A DNA stretch of 64,000 nt from Pterobdella sp. o SKG-2022 (taxonomy: Eukaryota; Annelida; Clitellata; Hirudinida; Piscicolidae): assembly GCA_964035795.1 (NCBI GenBank), contig OZ038326.1:6809759-6873758 (forward strand). Reading direction: 5' to 3'. The first letter of the stretch is position 1; every line of letters begins with the position of its first letter. Below are positions 48,301 to 61,600 of this stretch, piece after piece. The notes under the pieces were generated by a model. The model was not told the origin of the DNA, ran no database searches, and saw only the letters and a list, made by a program, of their open reading frames with translations. Both the position numbers and the translations under genes were made by a program.

Positions 48301-51300
48301 ACATTCCTCTGAGGACATCTTTGGAGTGCAGGTATGTCTTTGAGTGTAGTGTTGAGTCCAAGTATGAGAGTTGGTTTTGTTCATGATGAGTGAGATTAAT
48401 TGTGGTTATTATGCTGTATGTGTTGATAAACGTGGTAGGTTAGGGGCTTTTAATTCAGTGTAAGTAGTAGTAGTTCTGTGAAACATACCCATTGGGCTAC
48501 ATAAACCCTGATTGAGGCGATTGATGGTCGGCGTACAATTAATATTCATGTGTTGCTAATTATTAATGCCATTTTCAATTTATATAACGCGTTTGCATCG
48601 TAATTTTGACGTTTTCTGTTAAAATCGTTGGCTCTATATGAATAAACTTTCAAAAGTAAGGACAACAAATATACAATCAATCAATCAAATCCTTTTTATA
48701 GCCCGTTTTTCTTTACCAAGGTTTGGGCTTTTTGAAAGTTCTATCTCGAAGTTGGCCTTTCCATCCAGAGCGATCGAGTGGATCCGCACAAACCATGTCT
48801 AGCTTTCTTTTATCATTCAATATGAGCTCATTCCAAGTCTTTTTGGGCCTACCAGGCTTCTTGCAAGTATCTAAATCCAACTTTCGCATTTGAGAAATCC
48901 AACCCACGGTATGCTCCACATGTCCAAACCACCTCATCCTGCTTGTACGAAGAACTACCTCAACATCCCGAATGCCAAGTTTTGAAAGGAGTGAGTGAGA
49001 GCAAACGTTATCATTCGTTTTGATGTTGCACATCCAGCGAATCATGGCAAGGTCATTTCGTCTAAGGTGGTTCAATGGGGAAACTGTTACGGGCCATGTT
49101 TCAGCAGCATGTAACATAGCTCTTCTGACACAGGTTGAATAGACACGGCCTCTGGTCAATAATGATAAATGACGATTAGCAAGAAGTGGAAGAAGTTGGC
49201 GAAATTTAGCCCAGGCACACTTACAACGTGTTATTGAACCAAGCTCACATCCACCACCTGCAGATAACATATCTTCAAGATAGCAGAACTCTGAGACAAT
49301 TTGCAGTTTTTCATCACCAATCATCACTTCCTTTACTAATCTCCCATCAACAGGCCGTGCTGCAACAAGGCAACGAGCGCATCGAAAGTTAAGATCCGAA
49401 GTTAGAGGGCTTTTTATGCCACTGCATTTCTTGTGTACCCATTGCCTGCAGCCTCCACACTGAATAGCATTTCTACCCATACCTGCTTGGCATACACCAG
49501 AAGGATACTTCCCAGATTTTCTCAACACATCAAGCTTCGAACCAGAAACCATTAGCTTTTTCTTACCCATATTCAGTCTCAATCCCTTTTTCTCCATCTC
49601 CAACCTCCATGTTTTCAACTTCACTAATAGTTCATCCATGGACTCAGCACTTACCATTAAGTCATCAGCATACAAGATCTCCCAAGGGCAACCTGTACGT
49701 AACTCCATAGATAAAGCTTCCAGCACAATAACAAAAAGTAATGCACTAAGAACAGAACCTTGATTGACACCTACCCGAACATCAAACAAGTTGCTATACT
49801 CATCGCCAACTCTCACCCTACTTCTCACTTTAGCTTCAGCTTACTTTTAGATTCAAGACTTCAATAAACTCACTTTCATCACATCAAAAGTATTCTTACT
49901 ACAACACACCAGCTGTGTGGCACACACACAGACCTCATGTGCAAGACTGCTCAGGCCATCAGTGAGAATCTTAGTGTTGACTTCATAGACATCAACATTG
50001 GATGCCCTATCGATCTGGTCTTCAAGAAGGTTCAAAAATATTTGATTAATAATTTCAGGTTTTTAAGACTATAAAGTATCTTCTATAAAATGTTTTTAGT
50101 TTGATTCAGTTTAGAATGACAATGTTAGTAGAAAAAATTATATGTATTTTTCCAATTTACATTTTTTACATATAAAACTCATAATACCATCAAACTTCGC
50201 TATCACCACCAATCTAGGGCAATGGTTCAGCAATGATGGGGAGGGTGGGCAAGCTGGAGCATGTGGTGAGGTGTGTCAACCAGGTGACACCCTTGCCTGT
50301 CACCCTCAAGATGAGGACGGGTATCCAGGAGGACAGGAATGTGGCCCACCGCATCATCTCAAGATTCAGTGGCCTTGGACTTAACCTCATGACTGTTAGT
50401 CTTGTGTTGCTTAAAAAGTTCTAATCACCAAATTACACCAATGTGTTTCTCAAGTTGTTTGATCATCATACTAAATCATTGTTCATCACTCTCATGTGTT
50501 ATATTTCCAGTTAATTTGGACGGGCTTGAATATAATAAATAATCAGTATTCATGGTAACTTGACCCACATTGTAGTTGACAGAGTTATAAACTATTCACT
50601 AAACGTTTCGAGAAAATACTGATGCTCAAAATAATGGTTATGAAGGTGATAATGTTATCTCCACACATCTTCAGTTACATGGTCGATCAAGGGAGCAACG
50701 ATACACCAGGCTTGCAGACTGGTCTTATATTCGAGAGTGCGCCCTTGCTGCTAAACCTACACAATTCTTTGGTGATTTGAGTTTATCTTCAATAGCTAAA
50801 GGATTCTGATGTCATTATCATTCAATTTAGAGCCCGTTTCTTCAACAGAGCTTGAAGGAATAATAGATTATATTAAGATTCGGTTCTTATCTTCTTTATA
50901 TGGTGTTTAAAATTTCTAATTTCATGTTGCACGTCCAGGTAATGGTGACGTTTTGAGTGGAGAGGAATACTGGCAACGGCTCAACGAGTATGGCGTTGAT
51001 GGCGCTATGATCGCCAGGTTCGTATCATACGTGAATGAGGTGCCATGTAATTGAGCAGTTTGATTTCTAGCCTGGTTATAATCTTCTTTGTTGCTACTTG
51101 GCGAAGCAATGATGCTTTATATTTTCAATCTAATAAGAGTTTACTACTTATATGAAAAATATTTTAGTTTGATAGTGCGGCTGCAAGAGCATTATCTCAT
51201 ATCAAAAAAATGTTTTATGTTTAATTTGAATTATCTCGTTTGAAACTATTCATTGTGGAATAGACGACAATGGTGTGATTTTCGCACAAAATGAATTTTC

Positions 51301-52045
51301 ACCATTCGTCAGAGGAGCCCTGATAAAGCCGTGGATTTTTACCGAGATTAAAGAGCAAAAGTGTTGGGACATTCAAGCGACAGAACGTTTGCAGTTGTAC
51401 AAGGACTTTGCCAATTACGGCTTGGAGCACTGGGGCTCGGATCGGCAGGGGGTGGAGAACACTCGCAGGTTTCTGCTTGAGTGGCTTTCTTTCACACACC
51501 GGTCAGTCAGTGGGCTTTGTAGGCATGAGTTTGTACACATTATCACTGTTCGTTAAATTATAATTTTTCCTTCTAACCGCTTTTGCGTATGACTTCTATA
51601 CAGTTTGCATTCATTTTGTTTACTTATCGGTATTCTTATTTCGATAATAAATACCCTAAAACGTATAATATAAATTTTCTTTATCAATCAATGAAATCAA
51701 ACTCAACATTTTTCAAAACTAGTGATGCTTATTGTTTTTATTGAAATATGTTGGCAGGTACATCCCTGTTGGATTGCTGGAAGTTTTGCCTCAAAGGATC
51801 AACCAGAAACCATTGTCGTACTACGGAAGATCCGATCTGGAAACTCTTCTTAGTAGCCCGAACTGTGCTGATTGGATCAAAATATCGTTTGTATAATTAT
51901 TTCATCTGAAATTCTTTTGCTATTTTCAACAAATATTTAAATTTTCTGTTGAATTTGAATATTTTATTTAAGGGAAATGGTTCTTGCTCCGGTTCCGAAG
52001 AACTTCTCGTTCTTGCCCAAACATAAAGCAAACTCATACCAGTGA
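45387..52045 (+). CDS. DUS3L: tRNA-dihydrouridine(47) synthase, DUS3L, 14 exons
   Basis: Flavoenzyme that reduces U47 of cytosolic tRNAs to dihydrouridine (family knowledge). Exons: 45387-45436, 45486-45755, 45858-46482, 46817-46901, 47481-47542, 47713-47754, 48179-48331, 49913-50029, 50218-50394, 50675-50771, 50939-51017, 51313-51501, 51758-51886, 51973-52045. All junctions are GT-AG, every phase matches, and the product is 715 aa with no internal stop (human about 650). Domains: Lys-rich N-terminus; two CCCH zinc fingers (Cys116/125/131-His135 and Cys152/161/167-His173); a Ser/Thr/Asn-rich linker; a Dus TIM barrel with [15 protein letters not shown] and TCGEMA, then NIGCPIDLV containing the catalytic Cys460, [18 protein letters not shown] and GNGD; and a helical domain with [10 protein letters not shown] and [10 protein letters not shown] at the end. 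Intron 7 holds a LINE. AATAAA signals lie at 52116 and 52127. GFER starts 224 bp downstream. Confidence 0.97.
48660..49845 (-). mobile_element. 5'-truncated LINE with Cys-rich finger, in DUS3L intron 7
   Basis: Continuous frame 49828-48713 (-), 371 codons. It starts inside the reverse transcriptase ([14 protein letters not shown], then the catalytic YADDLMV) and passes into a PHD/RING-like cluster ([25 protein letters not shown]...CARC). It ends with the C-terminal MRWFGHVEH and [12 protein letters not shown] blocks. The 3' end carries a (TTGA)n tail (48675-48690, seen as TCAATCAATCAA on +), typical of RTE/CR1-like elements. Endonuclease and the front half of the RT are missing, so it is dead. 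The long open frame implies recent insertion. It is antisense to DUS3L. Confidence 0.88.
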
Positions 52046-52269
52046 TATAACGTTGATTTGATCTAGGTTTGAACTTTGTTTTTTTTTTATATTATTTATA
52101 TTAGCTACGATGACTAATAAATGTTGAATAAAATATAGAGATTTTTCGTTTGTTTTTTCAAAATAAATTGTTCAATTCAAAAATCTTGGTAAAAAACCAC
52201 GCCTCATTATCTTGTTGACAAAAGTTCGTTTTTAAATTCACTTTCTACTATCAATAAAAATATTTGTAA

Positions 52270-55200
52270 ATGTCATCGTTTCATAGCGGCAAAGATTCGA
52301 AAGGTTGTAAAGTATGTACTGATATAAACTCATTAATGCAAAATACTATGTTTTCGAAAAAAGAAAATAGATGTCCTAATAACCCAAAAGTGAGTTACGC
52401 AACATTTATGCTGATTGAATCAGAAATTTAAATTTATCCCAAAAAAATATAATGCAAGAAATCAATTTTTATGTCGATTTTGTAGGATACAAAAGCGTCT
52501 GACGACTGTCCAATTGATAAAGTTGAATTAGGAAGAAACACATGGTCTTTTCTCCACACGATGGCAGCTTATTACCCTGAGAAGCCCACTGTCAAACAAC
52601 AAAGTGACATGAAATCTTTCATACAACTTTTTTCATGGTTTTACCCTTGCAGTTATTGTGCCAGTGATTTCAGAGAAGAGTTAGTACAGATATTTATGTT
52701 GCAATTTAGTTTTCTATTTAAATATTTGCCAAGTCTTATATGTTTGAACTTATTTCATTTTTTTTGACACATATTCTCTATTGTCTCGTATATTATGAAA
52801 TCTGATGAAATTTATTTTTAGAGTATAGACACTCAAATAATTGAATTTAATTAAGTAATTTTTTTTTAGAAAAATTGAAAATAAATTATTTAAATCTTTT
52901 ATAAGGCTATATTTTTCTATACCTTGGAGGTAAAAGTTTTGACAATTCAACTTTTGATTAAAATATTTGACTGATTTATGCTTGAAACATTTGCAACCAG
53001 AGTTTGACACACTGTTTAAAAATGGAGTTTTATCAAAAATCTTATTTAAGAGTAATTTTTATGTAAAAACCACACCCTGTTTCCACCATCAAACTTTCAG
53101 ATTTGTTCATTATGTGTGCTTCTCAATAATATAAACTTTGATTTCAGAATTTATCTCAAATCAGAACAATTTAGCAAAAAGTCTTTGTGAAGTCTTCAAA
53201 AAAGACTCACCTTCAATACAAAAATCATTCAACACAGTTTCATTAAAAATTTCAAATTACTTAGCATGAAAATAAGTGGACAGTGCTTATTTACTTATTT
53301 CTAATGATTTTTTTCCCAGACTATAGGCCATCAACTTCTTCCTGCCATCTTCTTGTGTTTTGTTTATTGCTTCCAGTTCACTTTAGGTGTGTGCCCAATG
53401 TTAATTGTCAGCCTCTGAATCTTTCATTTGGAGATTGTGAAGGTTTCAGTTCAAATCCAAGTTTTTGACGTTTGATGATTTAAACTGTGTTCAATCTATA
53501 TCTATTTTCTTTTATTTCATCATCTGCTTGGTTGGTTGTCATACATCTGTCTTCATTGTTTTCAAAGTTTCTGAACCATAATAAGGGCTGCTTCAAAATT
53601 TGTTTTGAAAATATCAAGTTTTGTTTTGGTGATATTATGAAAATTTCAAAATTTTTTCAGATTAGGAAAAATTCTTCTTTTTTTTCAATTTTTTATCGAC
53701 ATCTGTCTTTTCTTAGTTGCTAACATTACCAAGGTATTCATAATTTTTGGTTCCCTTTACAATGTTTTCTTCAAGCCTCACTGTTTCTATGCTTGCTGTA
53801 TTGGATGTCAATATTTGGGTTCTTTATGGATTGAGGTCAAGGCTCCAAGTTGACTCCAAGGTTTGGTGTTTGCACTTGTCTTCTTCTTTTTTTTTTCCAT
53901 CATTCATTATGCTACAAAAATATGAATGAGATTTTTGTTGAACTGCAAAATTCACATTAAGCTGTTGCCTCAGTTTTTCTCCATGCACGTTCCCACACGC
54001 CATTATTTCATATGACTTCTCAATGGGCCTAGAAAGTTTTTTTTAATTGTTATTATAGCTTGTTATGTCCATTGGTGCGAAGAGCAGCAAAAAAAGTTTT
54101 TTACGTATCTCTTTTGAGCCAGCTTGGAGATGATGCCCCAAATTTTTTCTTTTTCCTTAGACTCTGCCTCCACTGTCTGACGCCATGTAGTTTTCAAGCG
54201 ACTTTGTTTTCTTTTTCTCTGATGTCCGATGAAGACCTTTTCTGACTATGAAACCTTCACTTTCTAGCACAGGGCCAATCCATCGCCATCGTCTTCTCAT
54301 GATGATTGTAGCCATGTTTTCCTGGTGACAACGAGAAAGGAAATCATTTTTCGAGATAGTATCAGGCCAGAAGATTCTCAGAATACTCCGTAAAATTTGT
54401 ATATAAAAACTGACACTATTGCTATCTTATTTTGTCACTTTCCATCACTCGAATCCATAGACAGTTTTTTAGTAATCTCATAGTTTGGAGTGATTTCCAA
54501 AAACTGTCGTGTTGCAGATTGTCAAATGCTTCAATCTGCATTACAGTGAACAATTCAACTTTTGAGATTGTTTGAGTACTATACGCAGAGTTGCAATGTG
54601 GTCTACGCAAGATAAATTTAATTTGAAGCCTGTTTGGTTGTGTTGAAGTTTTTTCATGAAGAATCTCTCATAAGGACTGGGAGTATTTTTAAAAAATTTT
54701 CATTGGGGGTGAAAAGCGTAGCTTTTCTATAATTGTTTTAATTACTTGGGCATTTCATTGAGGTGGCTCACTTTCCAGTTCTCGGTATTATTTTTTTGTT
54801 CCAGCTTCTTTCAGACAATGCTGACAACATTTTTCAACAACCTTGAGGGCGTCTAGCTCCGCTTTTTTTCCATCTTTTTTTTCTAATGGTAGCCAAAATT
54901 TCATAAAGTTGGTTTTTTGCATTTTATTTCTAGTCTGTGATAACGGTAGTTCCTCGATGTTGGTCTGTTGAGGTTTGTTATTTAAGTCCATTTTTCAGGT
55001 TGTCTTTCAGAGCCAATGGTGACCTTTTTTTTATGTTTCATTTTTCTGTTTATTTGTTTATATTTTTGCATGATGTTTTTTGATATTCAGCAAGATTTTG
55101 AATCTTTAGTCCTTGTATATTATATAAAGCTTATATTGTTGATTTTCCATAAATGTCGTGTGAAACTTTTGTCACTGATTGCTGCATTAGGATTCTCTTC

Positions 55201-55626
55201 AACTTGGTTTCATCTGTGGCGAATTGGTGGTAAATAGCTGCTTATAAATATTTTTTTGGAAGTTCACTCTTAATGAAGACCTGTATTTTATATTCCAATT
55301 ATCTGGTTTAATAATTTTATAATTTTTATTTATATAATCAATAAATATTTTCATCGGTTTAATCTCTATATTTCCAACCTATGCTTGCATAATAACGAAC
55401 ATAAAATATTGAAAATGCTTATTATTAATTGATCATTGTATTAAATTTGTTAATCTCATGCAGTCTTCAGTTGCACGAACCAGTGGTCACTTCGAACCAA
55501 AGCTTGTCCGAATACTTTTGTCAAGCACACAATAGGGTAAATGTTAAATTAGGAAAACAAAAATTTGATTGTTCAAGAGTTTTGGAGAGGTGGAAAGATG
55601 GCTGGAAAGATGGGCGCTGTGATTAA
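52270..55626 (+). CDS. GFER: FAD-linked sulfhydryl oxidase GFER (ALR/Erv1), 3 exons
   Basis: Erv1/ALR oxidises Mia40 in the mitochondrial intermembrane space and passes electrons to cytochrome c or oxygen (family knowledge). Exons 52270-52389, 52486-52679 and 55464-55626 join in phase to 158 aa. Visible are the N-terminal shuttle CxxC (Cys13-Cys16), [13 protein letters not shown] of the FAD helices, the active-site YPCSYC (Cys95, Cys98), the structural pair Cys124-X16-Cys141, [10 protein letters not shown] for FAD contact, and the C-terminal [11 protein letters not shown]. The length matches the short form; a longer N-terminus could exist on an upstream exon but the ATG gives a complete family start. 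Intron 2 (2.8 kb) contains an old antisense LINE. AATAAA lies at 55749-55754. It lies just after DUS3L on the same strand. Confidence 0.95.
53900..54995 (-). mobile_element. Decayed LINE (family B) in GFER intron 2
   Basis: On the minus strand, 54310-54060 in two frames reads [12 protein letters not shown], then a [12 protein letters not shown]...[11 protein letters not shown] block and an AALRTNGH end, the usual C-terminus of many animal LINEs. Upstream, 54610-54422 has [16 protein letters not shown], recalling the RT block around the first catalytic Asp, and 54991-54788 is a further remnant. Frames are broken by stops and shifts; no active element. The true borders may extend to about 53.3 and 55.2 kb. 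Confidence 0.7.
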
Positions 55627-56149
55627 CATAGGATTTTTACCGCCAAAATTTTCTTTTTAGGTTTTTTACACTGCAAGATCCATTTTTAAAACTTTTGAAA
55701 AAATTTTTTGTCACAGGTTTCAATTTTTGTCAAATAGAAATTTTTTTCAATAAATGATTCATTTAAACTTAATTCAATCATTATAAAAAAAAAATTTTTT
55801 TTGAAAAAAAATTCGAGTTTTTTTTCGATACAAAAAGCTTTAAACGATAATAGCTGAATTATTATAAAATTGACTTGAATGTTTAGACTTTAATTAAACT
55901 AATTTCAAGCTTTTATTCAATTTTTCTCGTTCTTTTCAAGAATAGAATTTGTATATATATAAATTTTAGTGTTATCTTGTTTATAGGCATCTAGTAATTC
56001 ATAATTTTCTCTTTCTATCACTGGATCTTTTAGTTCATGAAGTTCATGAGTTGGTTCGTTTCCAGGTGAGAAGTTAAGTCATTTTTTCATTGTTTTCTAC
56101 CATATAGAAAAAACTTTTTCTCGCTTTCTTTTTTCAGGCTCTAAGGGCT
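55627..56149. other. GFER 3' flank
   Basis: AT-rich with poly-T tracts and a polyadenylation signal at 55749-55754; nothing else recognised. Confidence 0.6.
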
Positions 56150-58610
56150 CTTGCCGTGCTTTATAAGTGAGAGTTTTCTCTGTGAGTCATAAAATGCCCT
56201 AACCTATTGAGGCGTCTTCTTTTGATTATTGTGTTCCATGATGTGTCTGTTTTTGTTATCTTCTAAATTTTTTAATTAGTGATAGTTTTATGCCAGTGTA
56301 TATATAATATATTGCATTGAAATTTCTCTCAGAACTCTAGTGCTTTTTTCAGGATTTTTTGGCCGGTGAGTCGATACGGCATAAGTTTCCCAGCATTTAC
56401 AGTCTTTGTCTTACTTTCTGGTGCAGCCGTGGCATGACGGAGTCGCATTCTTCGTTTTTCATAACATTTGGCCAATTTATTTTTCACGCTGTTCGTATGT
56501 GCTTTCTTTGGAAGAATTTAATTGAGCTTTTGATGCTTTTAGAGGCTGCCCAAGCACTGCAGCCATAAAGAAAAATTGAGAAAACATAAGCATTGTAATT
56601 TCTTAGCTTTTTCTCTTCACATATCTTACTTATCTAAATTGGGTTTAATCTGCTAATCGCAAAAGTTGCTAGAGTCTTCCTTTTTTTGATGTCTTCACAT
56701 GTTTCGACGTAACTTTCGGTGATTTCCATCGTCTTCCACCCGGTGTTCTCTTCATTAATCATCATTTCTTCGTTTTACTCTTGTTAAACGTAAGGTCACA
56801 TTTGATGAATATTGCTTCAACTTCACCTAGTTTGATGTCACTCGTTGAGGCGAAGTTTGCGTTATCGGCGTAGATGAGTTCATAGGAGTTTTTTGGGTAG
56901 GTGGTTCGTATCTCTTTCATGCAGGCTTCTAGATTTATCGTGAACAAGACAGGGCTCAGAGCATCTCCTTGAATACGCCTTATGTTTGTGAAAAAGATTT
57001 CGCAAGTGTTTTTATTGTATCTTATAAATGACGTAGTGTTATTTAAAAGTTCAATTATTTCAAGTTCAGATTCTAGGGTTATGATGTTTAAAATATATAT
57101 GAGTTTTTTTCTGTTTATGGTGCCTAAGGCTGCTTACAGATCAATACTGGTTATTTTCATTGTGCTACCTGATTTCACTTTGTTTTTAACTGGTATTTTA
57201 TGAAGTCATTGATGAGCATTTCTTCCGTATTAATTTTTTAATACGGGAGAAATTTTAAGCGTGAGGCTCCATTTGCCGTCTGTTTTTGACCTAGTTGGTC
57301 TCTATGCGGCTGAAGTAATGGGGGGTTATTTTACTATGAAAGGTCTTATTCTATTGAGTATTATTAACGATAAGAGTTTTCTTATTATGTTTTCTAGAAC
57401 GGCAGGCCTTGTGTTTGCTGGAGAATGAGGTTTACCTTTTTTGGTATTGGTATAAAAATGCAATTGTTGAAGCTTGGTTGAGGAAAGTTATTACTTTGAA
57501 GTTTTGTTTAATGCTATTGTGAGTGTTTTATTTTCCTATTCATTTCCAGGAGTGGGCTCTTTACTGAGGGTTGTTGATTTCATCAGTTTCTGTCTTATTT
57601 TCTATTGAGTTTTTCAAGTTTTTTTTGATTATCAGCCAGTGTTTGTACTCGTGGTTTTCATACCCGTTTTTGATGCTGTTTTTGGATTTCTTGAAGCAAG
57701 TATTTGATACTTGTTTCATGTTTATTGAAATTTCTTGAAGTGAAGTAGCTTGACTTGTTTTCATTGATTTTTTGTGGGCTTTTTTGGGGGATAAAATACT
57801 GAAAAGTATGTTTTCTATTGTTTGAAGAGTTTTTTGAATGGTTTGGGGTATTTGATCTGAACTAGCAACAAATTATGATCATTTTGGGTAAAAATTCTTC
57901 TGAATGTGTTACTGTCTATGAGAAACTTTTTCAGTTCTTGATGCATTAAGATGAAGTCTATTATTTTGTAGATTGTTTTGCCTTTCAAGTGACCCAATTA
58001 GGTGGTTTTCATCTTTAATTTTTTTTGATGCCGTGTTAGATGCAAAAAGGTTATATCCTAGCATGAAATTTTCCAAAACCAACCCATTCATATTTTGACA
58101 TTTTTTGTTAAGACCCGCTTGTGTAATTGACTTATTTTTCTCACTTTTACTTTCGAAATTTCTACTTATGAACCATAAATTTTTTTTGAGTTTTTCTGTA
58201 CCTGATTTAAAATCTCCATAGAATTCTTTCAATTTTTTTGATTTTGAGGTTGCAAGAATGTTGGTCAAAGCGTACACGTAGATAATATTCGTTTTTTTCA
58301 TATTGTTTAGTTTTGAGGTAAGCTGATAGAAGCACTCACGTTTTCCATATTCGATGATTTTAATAATTTAAAAATTTTCTTGAGTTGTAGCATATTCCTA
58401 GCCCATAGAACTTATCAGGATTAGTTAAGTTTATCGTGTGACTATTTTTGTTATGGTGTGTAATTCAGTGCATTTTGTTTCTTGTAGAAGAAAGAAGTCG
58501 AGTTTGAAAGACGAGATGTCTTACAAGAAACAATTTTGTTTGAATTGGTTTAATAGTTATCTAAATTGAAAATTTTTAACATTCATTATTACTGTCGGCT
58601 AGGGATTGGA
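56150..58610 (-). pseudogene. Decayed APE-type LINE, family A
   Basis: Minus-strand pieces come in polyprotein order. An endonuclease start has LQETK (58487-58471), followed by IYVYALTN (about 58.28 kb) and an IDFILMH...NDHNLL end (about 57.95-57.85 kb). An RT remnant has YADNANF where YADD is expected (about 56.87 kb). The C-terminal block with FLYGCSAW and WPNVMKNEECD (56.6-56.36 kb) matches the LINE at 12119-12710 almost word for word. Many stops, shifts and deletions show it is old. It lies downstream of GFER in antisense orientation. Confidence 0.82.
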
Positions 58611-61600
58611 GATATTGCATCAGCATCTGCGTTGTAAAAGCATGTGTTAGTCTAATCAATTGTAGGCCTCAGCTTCTAATTCCAGAAATAGTGGCTTGAA
58701 GTTGAATTGCTCCATGTGTCATAGTTTTAAACTCTCTTTCGTGAGACCTACGTATTATTTCATAATCTGAGATTTTCTTGAAGCGACGTAAAACGTTTTG
58801 AAATCCCTTATGATAGTGTCAACTGTGCTTTTATACTCAAAATACAGTAGCATTTACTCAAAATATCCTAATTGATAATGTAAGATTTTTTCAGAAAAAC
58901 ATCGTGACTTCAAATAAAAACTCGTTCTTGTCTTAATTAACCGCTTGATAACCACGGCGATTATTTTACTTACCCTTAAATCCCAGCTTTATTATAGGTA
59001 TGTTTATCTATGCTTAATATTTAAGTTTATTTAGATATTTTTGTATATTTCACTTGATTTTAATTGGTTGGATTTATGATAATTCTTATTTTTGTTTTAA
59101 ATAAAGCATTTTAAACTAAAGTGTTTTTTTTTTGATATATAAAAAAATAAGCTTCATAATCCTTTGGTTGTTTAGATAAAATTTACTGTCGTAGAAAACA
59201 ATGTGCCAATTATTCACAGGCATATTACATATGTAAGCATGAAAAAGCAATGTTTTACAGCAAATTTTTTGTTAAAGCTTTGAACTATTTGCAGGAGAAT
59301 AAGCTCAAATTGATTTGATATAAATTTCCGAAAAGTTCAGTGCCAACAAAGCACCTGGTATGAAGAAGGGCAAAAAATTTCAAATTAAGACATTCTTTGA
59401 ATAAAAATGTTTCTAACACACAATGAGAGATGTTTATGATGTAGTTTCATTTTTTCTACACAACAAAATGCATTACAATATATGTTAAATAGTTTCAAAA
59501 ACAATTCAAAGGTTTTATTTACAATTCAATGCAAGCTCCATGGTTATGTCGAGTTAGAGAACAATAGTTTTCTAAGCTTGTTTTTTTTCCAATATGAAAA
59601 AGAGCTTTACTATTTATGGTGCCGACGAACATGACTGAGGTTAAACCATCAATGAAAATGATTAATAAGAATACGATTACAAAATATTCGATCGAAAAAT
59701 ATTTTCTTTTCATTTCAAGGCACAAAAATTCAGTTGTTTATATGTAAAAAAGGTTTTTGACCAAAGCACCAAAAATGTGATAGTTATGTGTGAGAGACAA
59801 TTCGAACGAATACCATCTGAGTAGGAAAGTGCGATTAAGATAGCTTAGACATAAAAAATACATTTACAGATGCAAGAACTCGAAATACCATATTGAAGAA
59901 CAAAACAAAAGTGACAAACTTCAAAAGCTTTCAAACTTCGCTGCTTATGATGGTTTTCAAGTAAATAAATGAAAATTTATTATGCATTTCAAAATGTCAT
60001 TTCAAGAGTTACAGCTTCACTAACATGGTCATTTCAAATGTAGTTTGATTGGCCTATATTTCACATGACAACTGTCCAAACAAAATCATATGAAACACGA
60101 TATAAAAGCTTTTCGTTTTCTACAAAAAGTCATCATCAGGTTTCGAAAATTTTTTAAAATAATACACAATTTTCACTAGAAACACAAATTTCAGGTTAAA
60201 TGTATTAGTTTCATTTTCATAATTATTGTAAAATTATTGTAAAAACTTAATTGGAATTTTATTTTAGATTTCAGTTTAAATTTTCTAAATTATATAAGCA
60301 AAAAATTTCAATATAAAATATAATTTTATTTTATATGTCTGTTTGTATTGGTTAAAACATCATTTTATCTTACCGCCCCGCAATTAAACTGGGATTTGTT
60401 CACTATATGCCTACGAGTTTGCTTCAGTACTGTTTCCATTCATTTTCCACATTGAACGAGTGAAAAAGTAAACATATTTGTTCATGTCACCGAAGGCTGA
60501 TTCACTTAATATTAAACATCAAACAGAGAATTTCCTTCACTTCTGCAGGCGTTTATATAAATATCAACATGCCCGACTAAGACGGTTTATATAGGTTTTA
60601 TCAATTTAAATGAGATTCATTTGTTATTCAGTTAAGTTTCATTCATTTTTATTCTAATTTATTTAAAAACTATTTAATACTCGGAACAGATGAAGAGTAA
60701 AAGTGAGCTAATAAGGCATGTGGTATGAACAAGCAATCAAATCTTAAGACGCCTTTCAAAGCACCAGATTTATTAGAAAAATTCTATTTGATTTTTAAAG
60801 CTCTTTAAGCTAATAGTGTTATAGAATTTTTTATGAAATTATTTTTCAATGGCATCAATGTTCACAGCGTTTCTTATTATAAAGCATTGACTCGGTCAAT
60901 TGTTTCTGACTCATAAATACGACAGCCATAGATTGCATTAAAATTCTAGAAGCTATATTTTTGACCAAAAAATCATTCATAACTATCTCAAGCTTGTTTC
61001 AAAAAATAAAAATTTCATGCATTCATAGCACAAGGTTCAATATTGAAGACGTTGTGCTAGACACCAATATGGTATAAATACATGTTAGAACTACCTAGAG
61101 ACCCGAAGCATTGATTATAGAAACTACATGTAATTACTGCAGTATTATTTGTTAGAGCTTCTGATTTATTTTAGAAAGAAAAATTTAAAAGCCTCAAGAT
61201 GTCAGACAAACTCCAATCTATCTTTAAGGTTTCATGTTTAGGCGAATTGGCTGCGGAGTATATATTTTTTTTGTTCAAAGTTGCCGAAAGTCTTCTTGAG
61301 CCTGTGTTGAAATTGTTTTTGTACCAAGAAATTTGTGAGAGGTTAATGAAAGGAACTTCTTCTTCAGTCTGCAACAATCTTTCTGAACATCCTCAGCTTG
61401 AAAACGTACTTCAAAAGGAGGTTTGTGGGTTTAATAGCTTTATAATAAAGCGTTATGATAAGGCTATACTTATCGAAAATTATAGCTTTTATTTTAAATA
61501 AATGTATGAATCCTCAATTGATGTTTTTAAAGTTTAATTATTATACAAAAAATTTATAAGCTGTCTCTGAAAAGGATTTAATAGAGAAAATTGAAACAAA

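Noticed and set aside
59519..59725. Small secreted peptide gene (-)
   Set aside because: A hydrophobic start in 68 codons of AT-rich DNA is expected by chance; no splice or family support.
61171..61501. Overlapping frames of 68 and 100 codons on opposite strands
   Set aside because: Neither has a recognisable family, and phases do not connect with the exon-like segment at 61902-62131.
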